A DNA stretch of 35,322 nucleotides, from the NCBI GenBank assembly GCA_026197095.1, contig JAPHTF010000100.1, positions 1 to 35,322 on the forward strand, written 5' to 3'. The stretch comes from Gammaproteobacteria bacterium (GTDB lineage: Bacteria; Pseudomonadota; Gammaproteobacteria; UBA6429; Thiohalophilaceae). This document shows, one piece after another, positions 22,201-29,693 of the stretch (the first letter of the stretch is position 1; each line of letters begins with the position of its first letter). The translations under genes were made by a program, and so were the position numbers. The notes beneath the pieces are model-generated. The model was given only the letters and a program-made list of their open reading frames with translations, ran no database searches and was not told where the DNA came from.

Positions 22201-23925
22201 TTATTTATTGTAAATAAATTCAGGTAAATCAAAATAAAATGTCGTGCCTGCTCCAGCTTTCGATATAAAACTCAGCTCTCCGTTATGTTTTTCAATAATA
22301 GATTTTGTAATACTTAACCCTAAACCGGTCCCACCTTTTTGACGGGTATCAGATGAATCTTGTTGAGTAAATTTATCAAAAATCGTGGAGTAAAACTCTT
22401 TAGCGATACCTTCACCATGATCAGTAACAGACACCCTGATAACATTGACATCTGGTCGGGTAGCTGAAACTTCAACCGTTCCGTTTTTATGTGAAAACTT
22501 AACCGCATTAGAGAGTAAATTTGCCATTACTTGCATTAAACGATCTTTGTTTGCATTAATATATAAAGTTTCATCACATGACTCGAGTACAAGACTTACG
22601 CCATATTGTTCTGCATATGCATTATTGTCATTTATAGATTGCCGAAGAAATGAAACTAATTCGATTTTCTCAAGCTTCATAGCTAATTCGCCTGTTTCAA
22701 TTTTTTGAATATCTAAAAGATCATTGATTAACAGCAACAAACGTTCAGCATTATTCTCTGCAATCGTTAATATATCCTGAGCCTGTGAAGGTAACACACC
22801 CACTGCTCCTCCTGTCATTAAACCAAGTGATCCTTTAATAGAGGTTAGCGGTGTTCTAAGTTCATGACTAACAGTTGAAATAAATTCATTCTTCATTTTC
22901 TCAATACGTTTACGTTCAGTGATATCGCGAGCCAAAACGGAAACCAGTAAATCACTCCCCATCTGAACATAGCCAATACCAACCTCAACAGGAAATGTAG
23001 AACCATCTTTACGCCTATGTGTTGATTCAATACGAATATTTTCAGCTTCACTCAGCCTGGTCCAGTCAACAAGTGGCCCTCCTGTGTCAACATCAATATC
23101 AGATACTGACAATGTGACTAGTTCAGCCTTTGTATACCCAAGACTAAGGCATGCCTGGTTATTAACATCAAGAATACGTCCATCTAAATCATGCAAGAAA
23201 AAAGCATCAGTTGCAGTATCCAGTAATGTTTTATAACGATGCTCACTTTGATTTAAAGAATGTAGTTGTTCAGCATTATCGATACGCATGCAAATATTTT
23301 CTTTGTTTTTATCGTATGATAATTTTGCAGACTGGAAAAGCACGGCAAAATAAAGCGCTATCATTGAGCCCATAGCAAGACTTAAATCTGTTCCGCTATA
23401 AAAAAACCGAATCATCAATGGAACCAAAGTAAACAAAAGAAAAGTATAAACAGCTAATTTTATATAAGACAAACTTATTATGGCAGCTGCCGCCATACCA
23501 CCAACAACAAAGGCTAAAAACACCTGCCTGGCAAGATCATCTTGCGGAAATATCCAAATAGAAGAAGCGCCCCACATTATTGAAGCGGCAATGCTTCCGG
23601 ATATAAAATAACGTGCCCATATATGAGGCTGTTCAATTAGAGGTGATGTTTTTTTATACCGATAAGCAATAATGCCACGCAACAAACTTACGAACAGTAT
23701 AGAAAACAACCAGGACAACAATAATTCTGCTTCAACAACAGGCCATAAGACAAAAACCAGAATCAGAGAATTAATGACAGTCGCAATAATTGCATTAGAT
23801 ACATTAGCGTAAAGTTGCGAAGTCTGCTCAGCTAAAATAGCTAACTCGCTCGAACCCGACTCATTATGTCCTTTTAACTCTGCTGTTGTTTTTATTATAT
23901 TTGTCATACTCTCGCATAAAATCAC
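22201..23925 (-). CDS. Membrane PAS-domain hybrid-free sensor histidine kinase
   Basis: 574 aa. N-terminal sensor with six or so helices (about residues 44-200), a PAS domain (about 228-340), HisKA with phosphoacceptor His354 (VSHELRTPL), and HATPase_c with N-box Asn469/Asn473, DHGEGI (502-507) and GTGLGLSI (532-539). There is no receiver domain and no response regulator next to it, so its partner is elsewhere. The first codon may be GTG at 23925 or ATG at 23907; neither has a strong ribosome binding site. It sits between the nitrite island and cyclic-di-GMP-related genes, so a link to NO or redox is possible but not shown. Confidence 0.9.
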   Translation of the reverse strand: MILCESMTNIIKTTAELKGHNESGSSELAILAEQTSQLYANVSNAIIATVINSLILVFVLWPVVEAELLLSWLFSILFVSLLRGIIAYRYKKTSPLIEQPHIWARYFISGSIAASIMWGASSIWIFPQDDLARQVFLAFVVGGMAAAAIISLSYIKLAVYTFLLFTLVPLMIRFFYSGTDLSLAMGSMIALYFAVLFQSAKLSYDKNKENICMRIDNAEQLHSLNQSEHRYKTLLDTATDAFFLHDLDGRILDVNNQACLSLGYTKAELVTLSVSDIDVDTGGPLVDWTRLSEAENIRIESTHRRKDGSTFPVEVGIGYVQMGSDLLVSVLARDITERKRIEKMKNEFISTVSHELRTPLTSIKGSLGLMTGGAVGVLPSQAQDILTIAENNAERLLLLINDLLDIQKIETGELAMKLEKIELVSFLRQSINDNNAYAEQYGVSLVLESCDETLYINANKDRLMQVMANLLSNAVKFSHKNGTVEVSATRPDVNVIRVSVTDHGEGIAKEFYSTIFDKFTQQDSSDTRQKGGTGLGLSITKSIIEKHNGELSFISKAGAGTTFYFDLPEFIYNK

Positions 23926-23971
23926 AAGCTATTAAGAAAGATGAGGAAAGATTTACAGATGTTAAAAAATA

Positions 23972-24199
23972 TTAAACAGAAATAGAATAGCTGCCTGTTT
24001 CATATTCATTAACTAAAGCTCGTGCCTTTAATTCATTCTCATCATCCACGCTCACAAACGCAAAATCAATCGCGGCTAACTCGCCTATCGCGCCTTGTAA
24101 ATATTCACCCTCTACATAAGCAGGAATATCATTGGCCTCTAACATGCCTTTAACAATATGCGCTTCAACACTATTTTTGGCCGTAAATACTTTAATCAT
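23972..24199 (-). CDS. DUF2007 small protein
   Basis: 75 aa, a single DUF2007 domain (putative signal-transducing, related to the PII-like fold by its MIKVFTAKNSVEAHIVKGML start and the AYVEGEYLQGAIGEL segment). No enzymatic motif. Its ATG overlaps the stop of the EAL-HDOD gene (ATGA at 24196-24199), so it is translationally coupled to it. Confidence 0.88.
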   Translation of the reverse strand: MIKVFTAKNSVEAHIVKGMLEANDIPAYVEGEYLQGAIGELAAIDFAFVSVDDENELKARALVNEYETGSYSISV

Positions 24200-25407
24200 A
24201 ATGTATCGATTATAGCGCCGGCCCAGGTTACTGCCTCAATATTAATGACAAAAACATCATTTGCAGTAAGATTATCTATAAGTATATTGTCCCAATCCGA
24301 AACTTCATAAGCCAAGACACTGGTTAATACTTTTCCCATGATACCTTCACGTCGTAATAATGCATCAATAATATCATTGCTCAATGGAAGCGGTTTTAAT
24401 AATTCTGGTAAGGGGCGTTGCAGCAATAAATCCAGTGCTGAAAACATACCAACAGTAAAAAAACTCTCTAAATTCTGTGCGTTAATTTTTTCAGCTATTA
24501 ATTCGCACATCTTTGCGCGCACCATTGTCGTGCGCAGTATTTCAGATGGACGATCATCGAGCGAACTCATCGCTAACATTGAGGCCCAGCTCGCTAATTG
24601 TTTGCGTCCTAGCAACAAAATACCTTGCTCAATAGAATCAATTTTTCGCTGTAGCCCAAATGCGGCCGAATTAATTAACTTCAATAATCGATAACTTGTG
24701 GCAACGTCTGTATTAATGGCTTCTGCCAGGTCATCTGTATCTGAATCGGGATTATTAACAACAGATAACAAGTTTAAAACCGTGAGCCGATTAGTGGGTA
24801 ATTTTTCACCTTTAACAATTTGAGGCTTACTTAAAAAGTATCCCTGGAAGTAATCAAAACCTAATTTTCGACAAAACTCGAATTCCTGAAATGTTTCAAT
24901 TTTTTCTGCTAACAATTCAACATCATATTTCTTTAATTCCTTAAAGTGTTGTACCAGCTCTTGTTTGCTTATCGACATTAAATCAATTTTAATAATTTTT
25001 GCCAGTTTGATTAATGGGGCGTGATCTGGATTGTAAATATAATCATCTAATGCAATGATATAGCCAAGATCAACCAGTTTCTGAACCGCCTCAATTAACT
25101 CTGGCGTGATGGCGACATCTTCTAATATTTCTAAAATAACCTGTTTATTAGAAAACGGGATTTTATCGATATCATAAATAAAGTTTTCCGTTAAATTAAT
25201 GGCGGCATATTTATCACGCACCAAACTTTCCAGGCCAATTTCTACAAAAGTATTTATGATTGTTTGAGATGTTGCGCTATCTCCATCTGGCATCGCACTT
25301 GAACTATTATTATCTTTTGCTGAACGAAACAATAGTTCGTATGCAAAGACATTCAGGTTTTTATCAAAAATAGGTTGCCGTCCAACAAATACATTATTCA
25401 TACTCAT
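24196..25407 (-). CDS. EAL-HDOD signalling protein (YuxH/CdgJ family)
   Basis: 403 aa. The N-terminal domain starts with VGRQPIFDKNLNVFAYELLFR, the hallmark of YuxH-type proteins, and is a degenerate EAL domain: YELLFR replaces EALLR, DDY replaces DDF and several metal ligands are absent, while the QGYFLSKP end is kept. It therefore probably binds rather than hydrolyses cyclic-di-GMP. The HDOD domain (about 200-390) has no HD catalytic pair. In Vibrio, CdgJ influences motility and biofilm. It is coupled to the DUF2007 gene. Confidence 0.9.
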   Translation of the reverse strand: MSMNNVFVGRQPIFDKNLNVFAYELLFRSAKDNNSSSAMPDGDSATSQTIINTFVEIGLESLVRDKYAAINLTENFIYDIDKIPFSNKQVILEILEDVAITPELIEAVQKLVDLGYIIALDDYIYNPDHAPLIKLAKIIKIDLMSISKQELVQHFKELKKYDVELLAEKIETFQEFEFCRKLGFDYFQGYFLSKPQIVKGEKLPTNRLTVLNLLSVVNNPDSDTDDLAEAINTDVATSYRLLKLINSAAFGLQRKIDSIEQGILLLGRKQLASWASMLAMSSLDDRPSEILRTTMVRAKMCELIAEKINAQNLESFFTVGMFSALDLLLQRPLPELLKPLPLSNDIIDALLRREGIMGKVLTSVLAYEVSDWDNILIDNLTANDVFVINIEAVTWAGAIIDTL

Positions 25408-25446
25408 TGATTAAGCATCTTTAACACAAAAATATTTACGTACTGA

Positions 25447-26598
25447 TTACAAGTATTCATTTAGCCTTTTAATGCCTTCTTTTAATTGTTCTAACGAGGT
25501 TGTATAAGCAAAGCGCACATAGTTGCTCGCTTTGTAATCACCAAAATCTTTACCAGGCGTAATTGCAACACCAATATTCTCTAACAAATCGTAAGCAAAC
25601 TCATAACTGTCTTTAGTGAAACTCTCACTGTTCGCATAAATATAGAATGCACCTTGAGGTTCGACCTCGATTTTAAATCCTAATTTTTTTAACGCAGGCA
25701 ATAAAAAATCTCTGCGCTGTTTAAACTCTTGTTTATGTGATTCCAGTATCCCTATTGTTTCTGGATTAAATGCGGCAAGAGCAGCATATTGTGCTGGTGT
25801 AGGTGCTGCTAAAAAAATATTTTGTGCCAGTTTATCCATATCTCCAACAAGTGCTTCAGGTGCCACAAGCCAACCCAGGCGCCAACCCGTCATATTAAAA
25901 TATTTAGAGAAACTGTTAATTACAATAATATTTTCATCACCATCTAAAGCAGTAAAAATATCACCCTCATAAACAAGGCCATGATAGATTTCATCAACAA
26001 CAAGATAGGCTCCTTTTTCTTTTACAAACTGAGCCATTTTCAATAACTCTGACCTGGCTAAACATGTTCCCGTTGGATTAGACGGGGATGCAATCATGAC
26101 GACGGTTGTTTTCTCAGTCCAGTTATCCTGTAAATGGTTTAATGTCAGCTGAAATCCTGAAGAAGCATCAACAGGAATTGAACGTGTTTTACCCGATAAA
26201 AAACGTACGAAATTTCGATTACAAGGATAACCCGGATCAGCAAGTAACACTTCATCCCCTTCCTGCATTATTACGCCAAGTGCCAACATTAACGCACCAG
26301 ACGCTCCGGGCGTGATCACGACCTGTTTTGAAGAAACCTCTGTGTCATATCGCGTTTTATAAAATGCTGCAATGGCCTCACGCAAGGCAGGCAGACCTAA
26401 TGCAGGTGTGTAATGAACATTCCCGATACGTATTGCTTCGATACCCGCATTAATAATAGGTTGAGGTGTTGTAAAATCAGGTTCGCCAATTTCCATGTGG
26501 ACAATATCTTTACCTTGTGCCTCAAGTTCTTTAGCCCGGGCAAGTAGAGCCATGACATGAAAAGGCTGAATGTCTTTGATGCGTGATGAACGAACCAT
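25447..26598 (-). CDS. Class I/II PLP-dependent aminotransferase
   Basis: 383 aa, fold type I, aspartate-aminotransferase subfamily. PLP-binding Lys232 in SFSKYFNMTGWRLGW, Asp202 (VDEIYHG) to the pyridine nitrogen and Asn174 in SPSNPTG are present, plus the C-terminal substrate Arg (YVRFAYTT). A cytosolic transaminase; many such gammaproteobacterial proteins are annotated alanine or aspartate aminotransferase, and the amino acid substrate cannot be fixed from sequence. Its leader holds an unusual anti-Shine-Dalgarno-like stretch (see 26614-26632). Confidence 0.9.
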   Translation of the reverse strand: MVRSSRIKDIQPFHVMALLARAKELEAQGKDIVHMEIGEPDFTTPQPIINAGIEAIRIGNVHYTPALGLPALREAIAAFYKTRYDTEVSSKQVVITPGASGALMLALGVIMQEGDEVLLADPGYPCNRNFVRFLSGKTRSIPVDASSGFQLTLNHLQDNWTEKTTVVMIASPSNPTGTCLARSELLKMAQFVKEKGAYLVVDEIYHGLVYEGDIFTALDGDENIIVINSFSKYFNMTGWRLGWLVAPEALVGDMDKLAQNIFLAAPTPAQYAALAAFNPETIGILESHKQEFKQRRDFLLPALKKLGFKIEVEPQGAFYIYANSESFTKDSYEFAYDLLENIGVAITPGKDFGDYKASNYVRFAYTTSLEQLKEGIKRLNEYL

Positions 26599-26613
26599 AT
26601 TTTTGTATCTTTA

Positions 26614-26632
26614 TCCTGAATTTAAGGAGGTG
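26614..26632 (-). promoter_or_regulatory. Anti-Shine-Dalgarno-like leader element of the aminotransferase gene
   Basis: In the minus-strand leader, CACCTCCTTA (26632-26623) equals the 3'-end sequence of 16S rRNA, and its TCCT can pair with the gene's only SD-like AGGA (26617-26614) through a 7-nt loop. Such a hairpin could mask the ribosome site. The AGGA is 15 nt from the ATG, further than ideal. Confidence 0.3.
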
Positions 26633-26739
26633 TATACCAACTATTCTAACGTTATTAGAAAATAATAGTATTTGTTTTTAGGCACAAACCTCGCCAAACT
26701 TTGTAACTATTTTTTCTAAAGTATCTAAAAGTGAGTCCG

Positions 26740-26779
26740 ATACAATATACATCTAAGTCGTAGACATATTGTATGTCTA
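26740..26779. promoter_or_regulatory. Palindromic operator candidate upstream of the DsrC-like fusion gene
   Basis: TAGACATA-TTG-TATGTCTA (26761-26779) is a perfect 8+3+8 palindrome 25 bp before the ATG. A second, related element ATACAATAT (26740-26748) is an exact inverted copy of ATATTGTAT (26766-26774), overlapping the palindrome. The arrangement suggests one or two dimeric regulator sites overlapping the promoter; TACAAT at 26741-26746 could be a -10. Confidence 0.55.
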
Positions 26780-26804
26780 ACATGACTCGTACAAGGAGTA
26801 GCAC

Positions 26805-27533
26805 ATGTCAACTGCTGAAAAGTTAAATTTTGAAATATTAGCCGATGGCCGATTAGCGAATTTGAATGATTGGAGTAAGGAAGTCGCAATGGAGCTGGCA
26901 TCACGTGACAATATAACCCTAAATGAAGACCACTGGACTGTCATTGATTCAATGAGGGATTATTACAACGAGTATAATGTCTCTCCAGTCAATAAGCTGT
27001 TAAAACGTGATCTCAAAAAGCGAACAAACTCAGAACAATTCAGTGACGACTTTTTGAATAGCCTGTTTCCAAACGGGGTCTTATTACAAGGTTCGAAAAT
27101 TGCAGGCATCCCTCGCCCATATCTCGACGCAGAATTAGAACGAGATACTTATAAAGGAAAAGCCATAACAAGTTCGACACATTTTGTAGACTCATTTGAA
27201 TTTGAAGGTAAAAATTTTGAAGTTACATCATTAGGCAATCTTGTAGATTTACACCGATGGAATTCACACGTAGCAAACTATATGGCTCAAAAAGAAGGTA
27301 TTGAGTTAACAGAAGACCATTGGGAAGTGATCGAATTTTTGCGTGAGTTTTATTTTACCTATGGCATTAGTCCAATGGTAAAAATCATCATGAAACATAT
27401 TGAAGAGGATATTGGAAAAGAAAAGGCAAACAAAGAGTACCTATATAGTTTGTTTCCTAAAGGCCCTGCTCGGCAAGGTACAAGAATCGCGGGGTTACCT
27501 GAACCACAAGGTTGCATTGACTCTGATAATTAA
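26805..27533 (+). CDS. Tandem two-domain TusE/DsrC-family protein
   Basis: 242 aa, about twice the family's ~110. Domain 1 (about residues 7-108) and domain 2 (about 130-237) each carry the family's layout: L(N/H)xW segment, EDHW, RDYY/REFY and the (I)AG(I/L)PxP end. Canonical DsrC has two C-terminal cysteines; TusE keeps only the last. Here domain 2 keeps only the last one (Cys237, GLPEPQGC), followed by an unusual five-residue tail IDSDN, and Thr226 stands where the second Cys would be. Domain 1 has lost both (Ser97 and Asp108). If sulfur-carrying, it would use Cys237 alone, as TusE does. A clean RBS (AAGGAGT) precedes the ATG. It stands alone, between a possible operator and a hairpin; no dsr or tus genes adjoin. 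Confidence 0.9.
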   Translation: MSTAEKLNFEILADGRLANLNDWSKEVAMELASRDNITLNEDHWTVIDSMRDYYNEYNVSPVNKLLKRDLKKRTNSEQFSDDFLNSLFPNGVLLQGSKIAGIPRPYLDAELERDTYKGKAITSSTHFVDSFEFEGKNFEVTSLGNLVDLHRWNSHVANYMAQKEGIELTEDHWEVIEFLREFYFTYGISPMVKIIMKHIEEDIGKEKANKEYLYSLFPKGPARQGTRIAGLPEPQGCIDSDN

Positions 27534-27557
27534 TCGTATTAATACAATCTAATAACC

Positions 27558-27612
27558 CGATAAGCGCTTAATAATATGATGATAAGATCATACAAATACT
27601 AAGCGCTCATCG
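27558..27612. terminator. Nested stem-loop between the convergent DsrC-like and CbbY-like genes
   Basis: Outer arms 27558-27570 (CGATAAGCGCTTA) and 27600-27612 (TAAGCGCTCATCG) pair over 13 bp with one A-C mismatch that is a G-U pair in minus-strand RNA. Inner arms TATGAT (27575-27580) and ATCATA (27587-27592) form a second hairpin in the loop. It probably ends transcription from both sides, perhaps favouring the minus strand. Confidence 0.6.
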
Positions 27613-27623
27613 AGTTACTTCAT

Positions 27624-28385
27624 TTATCCAGCATGAAGCGCTTTAACCATTTCAATATTTAAATAGTTAAAACCCTGTGCATCACCCGCAATAACGCTAA
27701 AGGGTGAATCAGGTTCACCATATTGATCCAAAACAATCGTTGCCCCTGTGAAATCATGATCTTTGGTATAATCATTTATCGTGATGATTGTTTTCAAGTT
27801 AGCGCCTAACGATGACAAAATACCATTGCGAGAGTCTTCAAAAGCAATACATTCATCAGCCGTTAATGCCATTTTTTCTAAAGCAAAGTTATATATATCC
27901 GCTGCGGGTTTTTTAGCGGGCACAATATCACCTGCGGCAATCACCTCGAACCAGTCCATCGATTCTTTACCCAGGGTGTGTTCGAGTAAAGCAGATACAT
28001 TTTCAGGTGTTGTGGTAGTCGCAATCGCCAGTCTTAAACCTTTTTCACGTGCCTCATTCAACAAACGCTCTACACCCGGTCGTAGTGGAATAGCGCCTCT
28101 GGATAACAAGTCCGTGTAATGTGCTGTTTTTGCTTTATGCATATCAGCAATATAGCTTTTTAAGTTTTCGGGTTGATTAAATTGTGGTTTATATTTATCC
28201 AGAAAATATTGCATCCGTTCTTTGCCACCCGTAACGGTTAATAAATCTTCATATATTTCAACCGTCCAATCCCAATCTAAACCTGCATCCGCAAATGCCA
28301 AATTAAATGCAATGCGATGACCATCGCGCTCGGTATCAGCTAGTGTTCCATCCACATCAAAAATTAACGCTTTTAACTCAGGCAT
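27624..28385 (-). CDS. CbbY-like HAD-superfamily phosphatase
   Basis: 253 aa HAD subfamily IA hydrolase. Motif I DVDGTLADTE with nucleophile Asp10 and Asp12, motif II TTTTPEN region, Lys in the KKPAADIY segment and motif IV AFEDSRNG are complete. The cap sequence (NLAFADAGLDWDW, LLTVTGGKERM) is close to CbbY of autotrophs, which removes xylulose-1,5-bisphosphate, an inhibitory Rubisco misfire product. This suggests, without proving, a Calvin cycle in the organism; no cbb genes are next to it. GGAG/AAGG sit before the ATG. Confidence 0.87.
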   Translation of the reverse strand: MPELKALIFDVDGTLADTERDGHRIAFNLAFADAGLDWDWTVEIYEDLLTVTGGKERMQYFLDKYKPQFNQPENLKSYIADMHKAKTAHYTDLLSRGAIPLRPGVERLLNEAREKGLRLAIATTTTPENVSALLEHTLGKESMDWFEVIAAGDIVPAKKPAADIYNFALEKMALTADECIAFEDSRNGILSSLGANLKTIITINDYTKDHDFTGATIVLDQYGEPDSPFSVIAGDAQGFNYLNIEMVKALHAG

Positions 28386-28558
28386 TCCTTACTCCAAATT
28401 CTGTTTATTTAAATAATGTGACCTTAACAGCTTGATTTACAATGAAAATATCACATATCATGGTTGAATCTCGCTATTGTACCACTTCGAATAATTTTCG
28501 TACTTATTGCGTATTCGGCAACATTCTGGTATTAAAGCGCGTTGTATTTTTTATTTTT

Positions 28559-28564
28559 TATAAT
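28559..28564 (+). promoter_or_regulatory. Candidate -10 element of dksA with a GC-rich discriminator
   Basis: TATAAT 25 bp before the dksA start codon is followed by TCGACGGC, a GC-rich discriminator of the kind found at promoters repressed by ppGpp and DksA. No good -35 is seen at the right distance. Autorepression of dksA is known in E. coli. Confidence 0.4.
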
Positions 28565-28588
28565 TCGACGGCTGGAGAAAACTTTACA

Positions 28589-29182
28589 ATGCCTGCAAAG
28601 AAAAAAACTGCTGCTAAAAAGAAAGTTTCTAAGAAGAAAACTGTAGCGAAAAAAACTGTAGCGAAAAAAACCGCGGCTAAAAAGAAAGTTGTTGCAAAAA
28701 AAGCAGCGACTAAAAAAACAGCCACTAAAAAAACGGCTACGGCAAAGAAAAGCATTCCTTCAAACATTTCACAGGAATTTAAACAGTTCGAGCCTTACAA
28801 AGAGAAAAAAGGTGAAGAATATATGAATGATGCTCAAATTGAGCATTTTCGTCATATTTTAGGTGCATGGAAAAAGGAACTCATGCAAGAAGTCGATCGC
28901 ACCGTACATCATATGCAGGATGAGGCTGCAAACTTCCCTGATCCTAACGATCGTGCTTCACAAGAATCGGACTTTACAATGGAATTGCGTACACGCGACC
29001 GTGAGCGTAAGCTGATCAAAAAAATTGATGAATCGATTGATGATCTTGATTCAGGTGAATATGGCTACTGCGAAGAATGTGGTATTGAAATTGGTATTCG
29101 CCGTCTTGAAGCCCGTCCAACAGCAAATTTATGTATTGATTGTAAGAGCTTAAGCGAAATTCGTGAAAAATCTATGGCGTAG
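28589..29182 (+). CDS. dksA: RNA polymerase-binding transcription factor DksA with a Lys/Ala-rich N-terminal tail
   Basis: 197 aa from the ATG at 28589, which has GGAGA 10 nt upstream; a longer reading frame from 28442 would run through the leader and is rejected. Residues 2-55 are a lysine/alanine/threonine-rich tail like histone H1 or AlgP. The DksA core follows: coiled coil about 83-155 with the tip D118-D121-A123 (DPNDRA, equal to D71/D74/A76 of E. coli), and a four-Cys zinc finger C161, C164, C182, C185. E. coli DksA is 151 aa and lacks this tail. DksA sits in the RNA polymerase secondary channel and, with ppGpp, mediates the stringent response; the tail probably adds nucleic acid affinity. 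Ended by a strong terminator. Confidence 0.95.
   Translation: MPAKKKTAAKKKVSKKKTVAKKTVAKKTAAKKKVVAKKAATKKTATKKTATAKKSIPSNISQEFKQFEPYKEKKGEEYMNDAQIEHFRHILGAWKKELMQEVDRTVHHMQDEAANFPDPNDRASQESDFTMELRTRDRERKLIKKIDESIDDLDSGEYGYCEECGIEIGIRRLEARPTANLCIDCKSLSEIREKSMA
28640..28684 (+). repeat. 15-bp tandem repeat inside the Lys/Ala tail of dksA
   Basis: ACTGTAGCGAAAAAA occurs twice in a row (28640-28654 and 28655-28669), then a diverged third unit to about 28684. The unit encodes TVAKK, so gain or loss of copies would stay in frame. Confidence 0.8.
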
Positions 29183-29202
29183 AAATTACACCATATAAAA
29201 AC

Positions 29203-29239
29203 AAAAAAGGAAGGCTGGTTTATCCAGCCTTCCTTTTTT
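29203..29239. terminator. Bidirectional terminator between dksA and the DUF3579 gene
   Basis: A 16-bp perfect stem, AAAAAAGGAAGGCTGG (29203-29218) with its complement at 29224-29239, closes a 5-nt loop. The A-run and T-run at the two ends make it work in both directions, between the convergent stops at 29182 and 29267. Confidence 0.92.
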
Positions 29240-29266
29240 TATTTTCAACCTTAACTTTTTAAAAGT

Positions 29267-29587
29267 TTAAACTGACAATGCACGTTCTCCAGTTCTGCGA
29301 TCTTCACGAATACAAAGTTGATTACTTTTCGCAAAGCCCATAATAAACGCATATGCATCAGGATCAATCTCATCCAGATTTCGCGCTACCACTAAACATT
29401 TTTCGCCATCAATCATGCATGGCGCTACGGCATTGGAATATTGTAAACGATGATCATTTCCAAAGCTGGCCAGGGTTGAGGAAAGGCGCTCAATCCAGTC
29501 ACTCGGACGTAATTTTTTGCCTTCTTCGGTGACACCTCGAATTACCCATTTATCATCTTTATTCACAACAGCGCCTTTATCCTGCAC
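29267..29587 (-). CDS. DUF3579 family protein
   Basis: 106 aa, matching the DUF3579 family of beta- and gammaproteobacteria by the GVTEEGKKLRPSDWIERL segment and the VAPCMIDGEKCLVV core. The start is GTG at 29587; the upstream ATG is in another frame. No signal peptide or known active site; the fold and function are unknown to me. It lies between dksA and gluQ, which adjoin each other in E. coli. Confidence 0.8.
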   Translation of the reverse strand: MQDKGAVVNKDDKWVIRGVTEEGKKLRPSDWIERLSSTLASFGNDHRLQYSNAVAPCMIDGEKCLVVARNLDEIDPDAYAFIMGFAKSNQLCIREDRRTGERALSV

Positions 29588-29693
29588 AGCATACTTATAT
29601 AATTGACTTGTTCTAGCTTCTATAACGACAGTAAAATTGATTACTTTAGAATTTCATTGGCAATAATTGTCTAATATCGAAGTATAATCAGGT

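Noticed and set aside
28442-28588. 49-residue N-terminal extension of DksA
   Set aside because: It runs through the likely promoter and leader; the ATG at 28589 has GGAGA and starts the Lys-rich tail.
28640-28752. Repeats in dksA as a possible CRISPR or minisatellite locus
   Set aside because: The units are contiguous without spacers and encode a regular KKTVA protein repeat, so they are coding low complexity.
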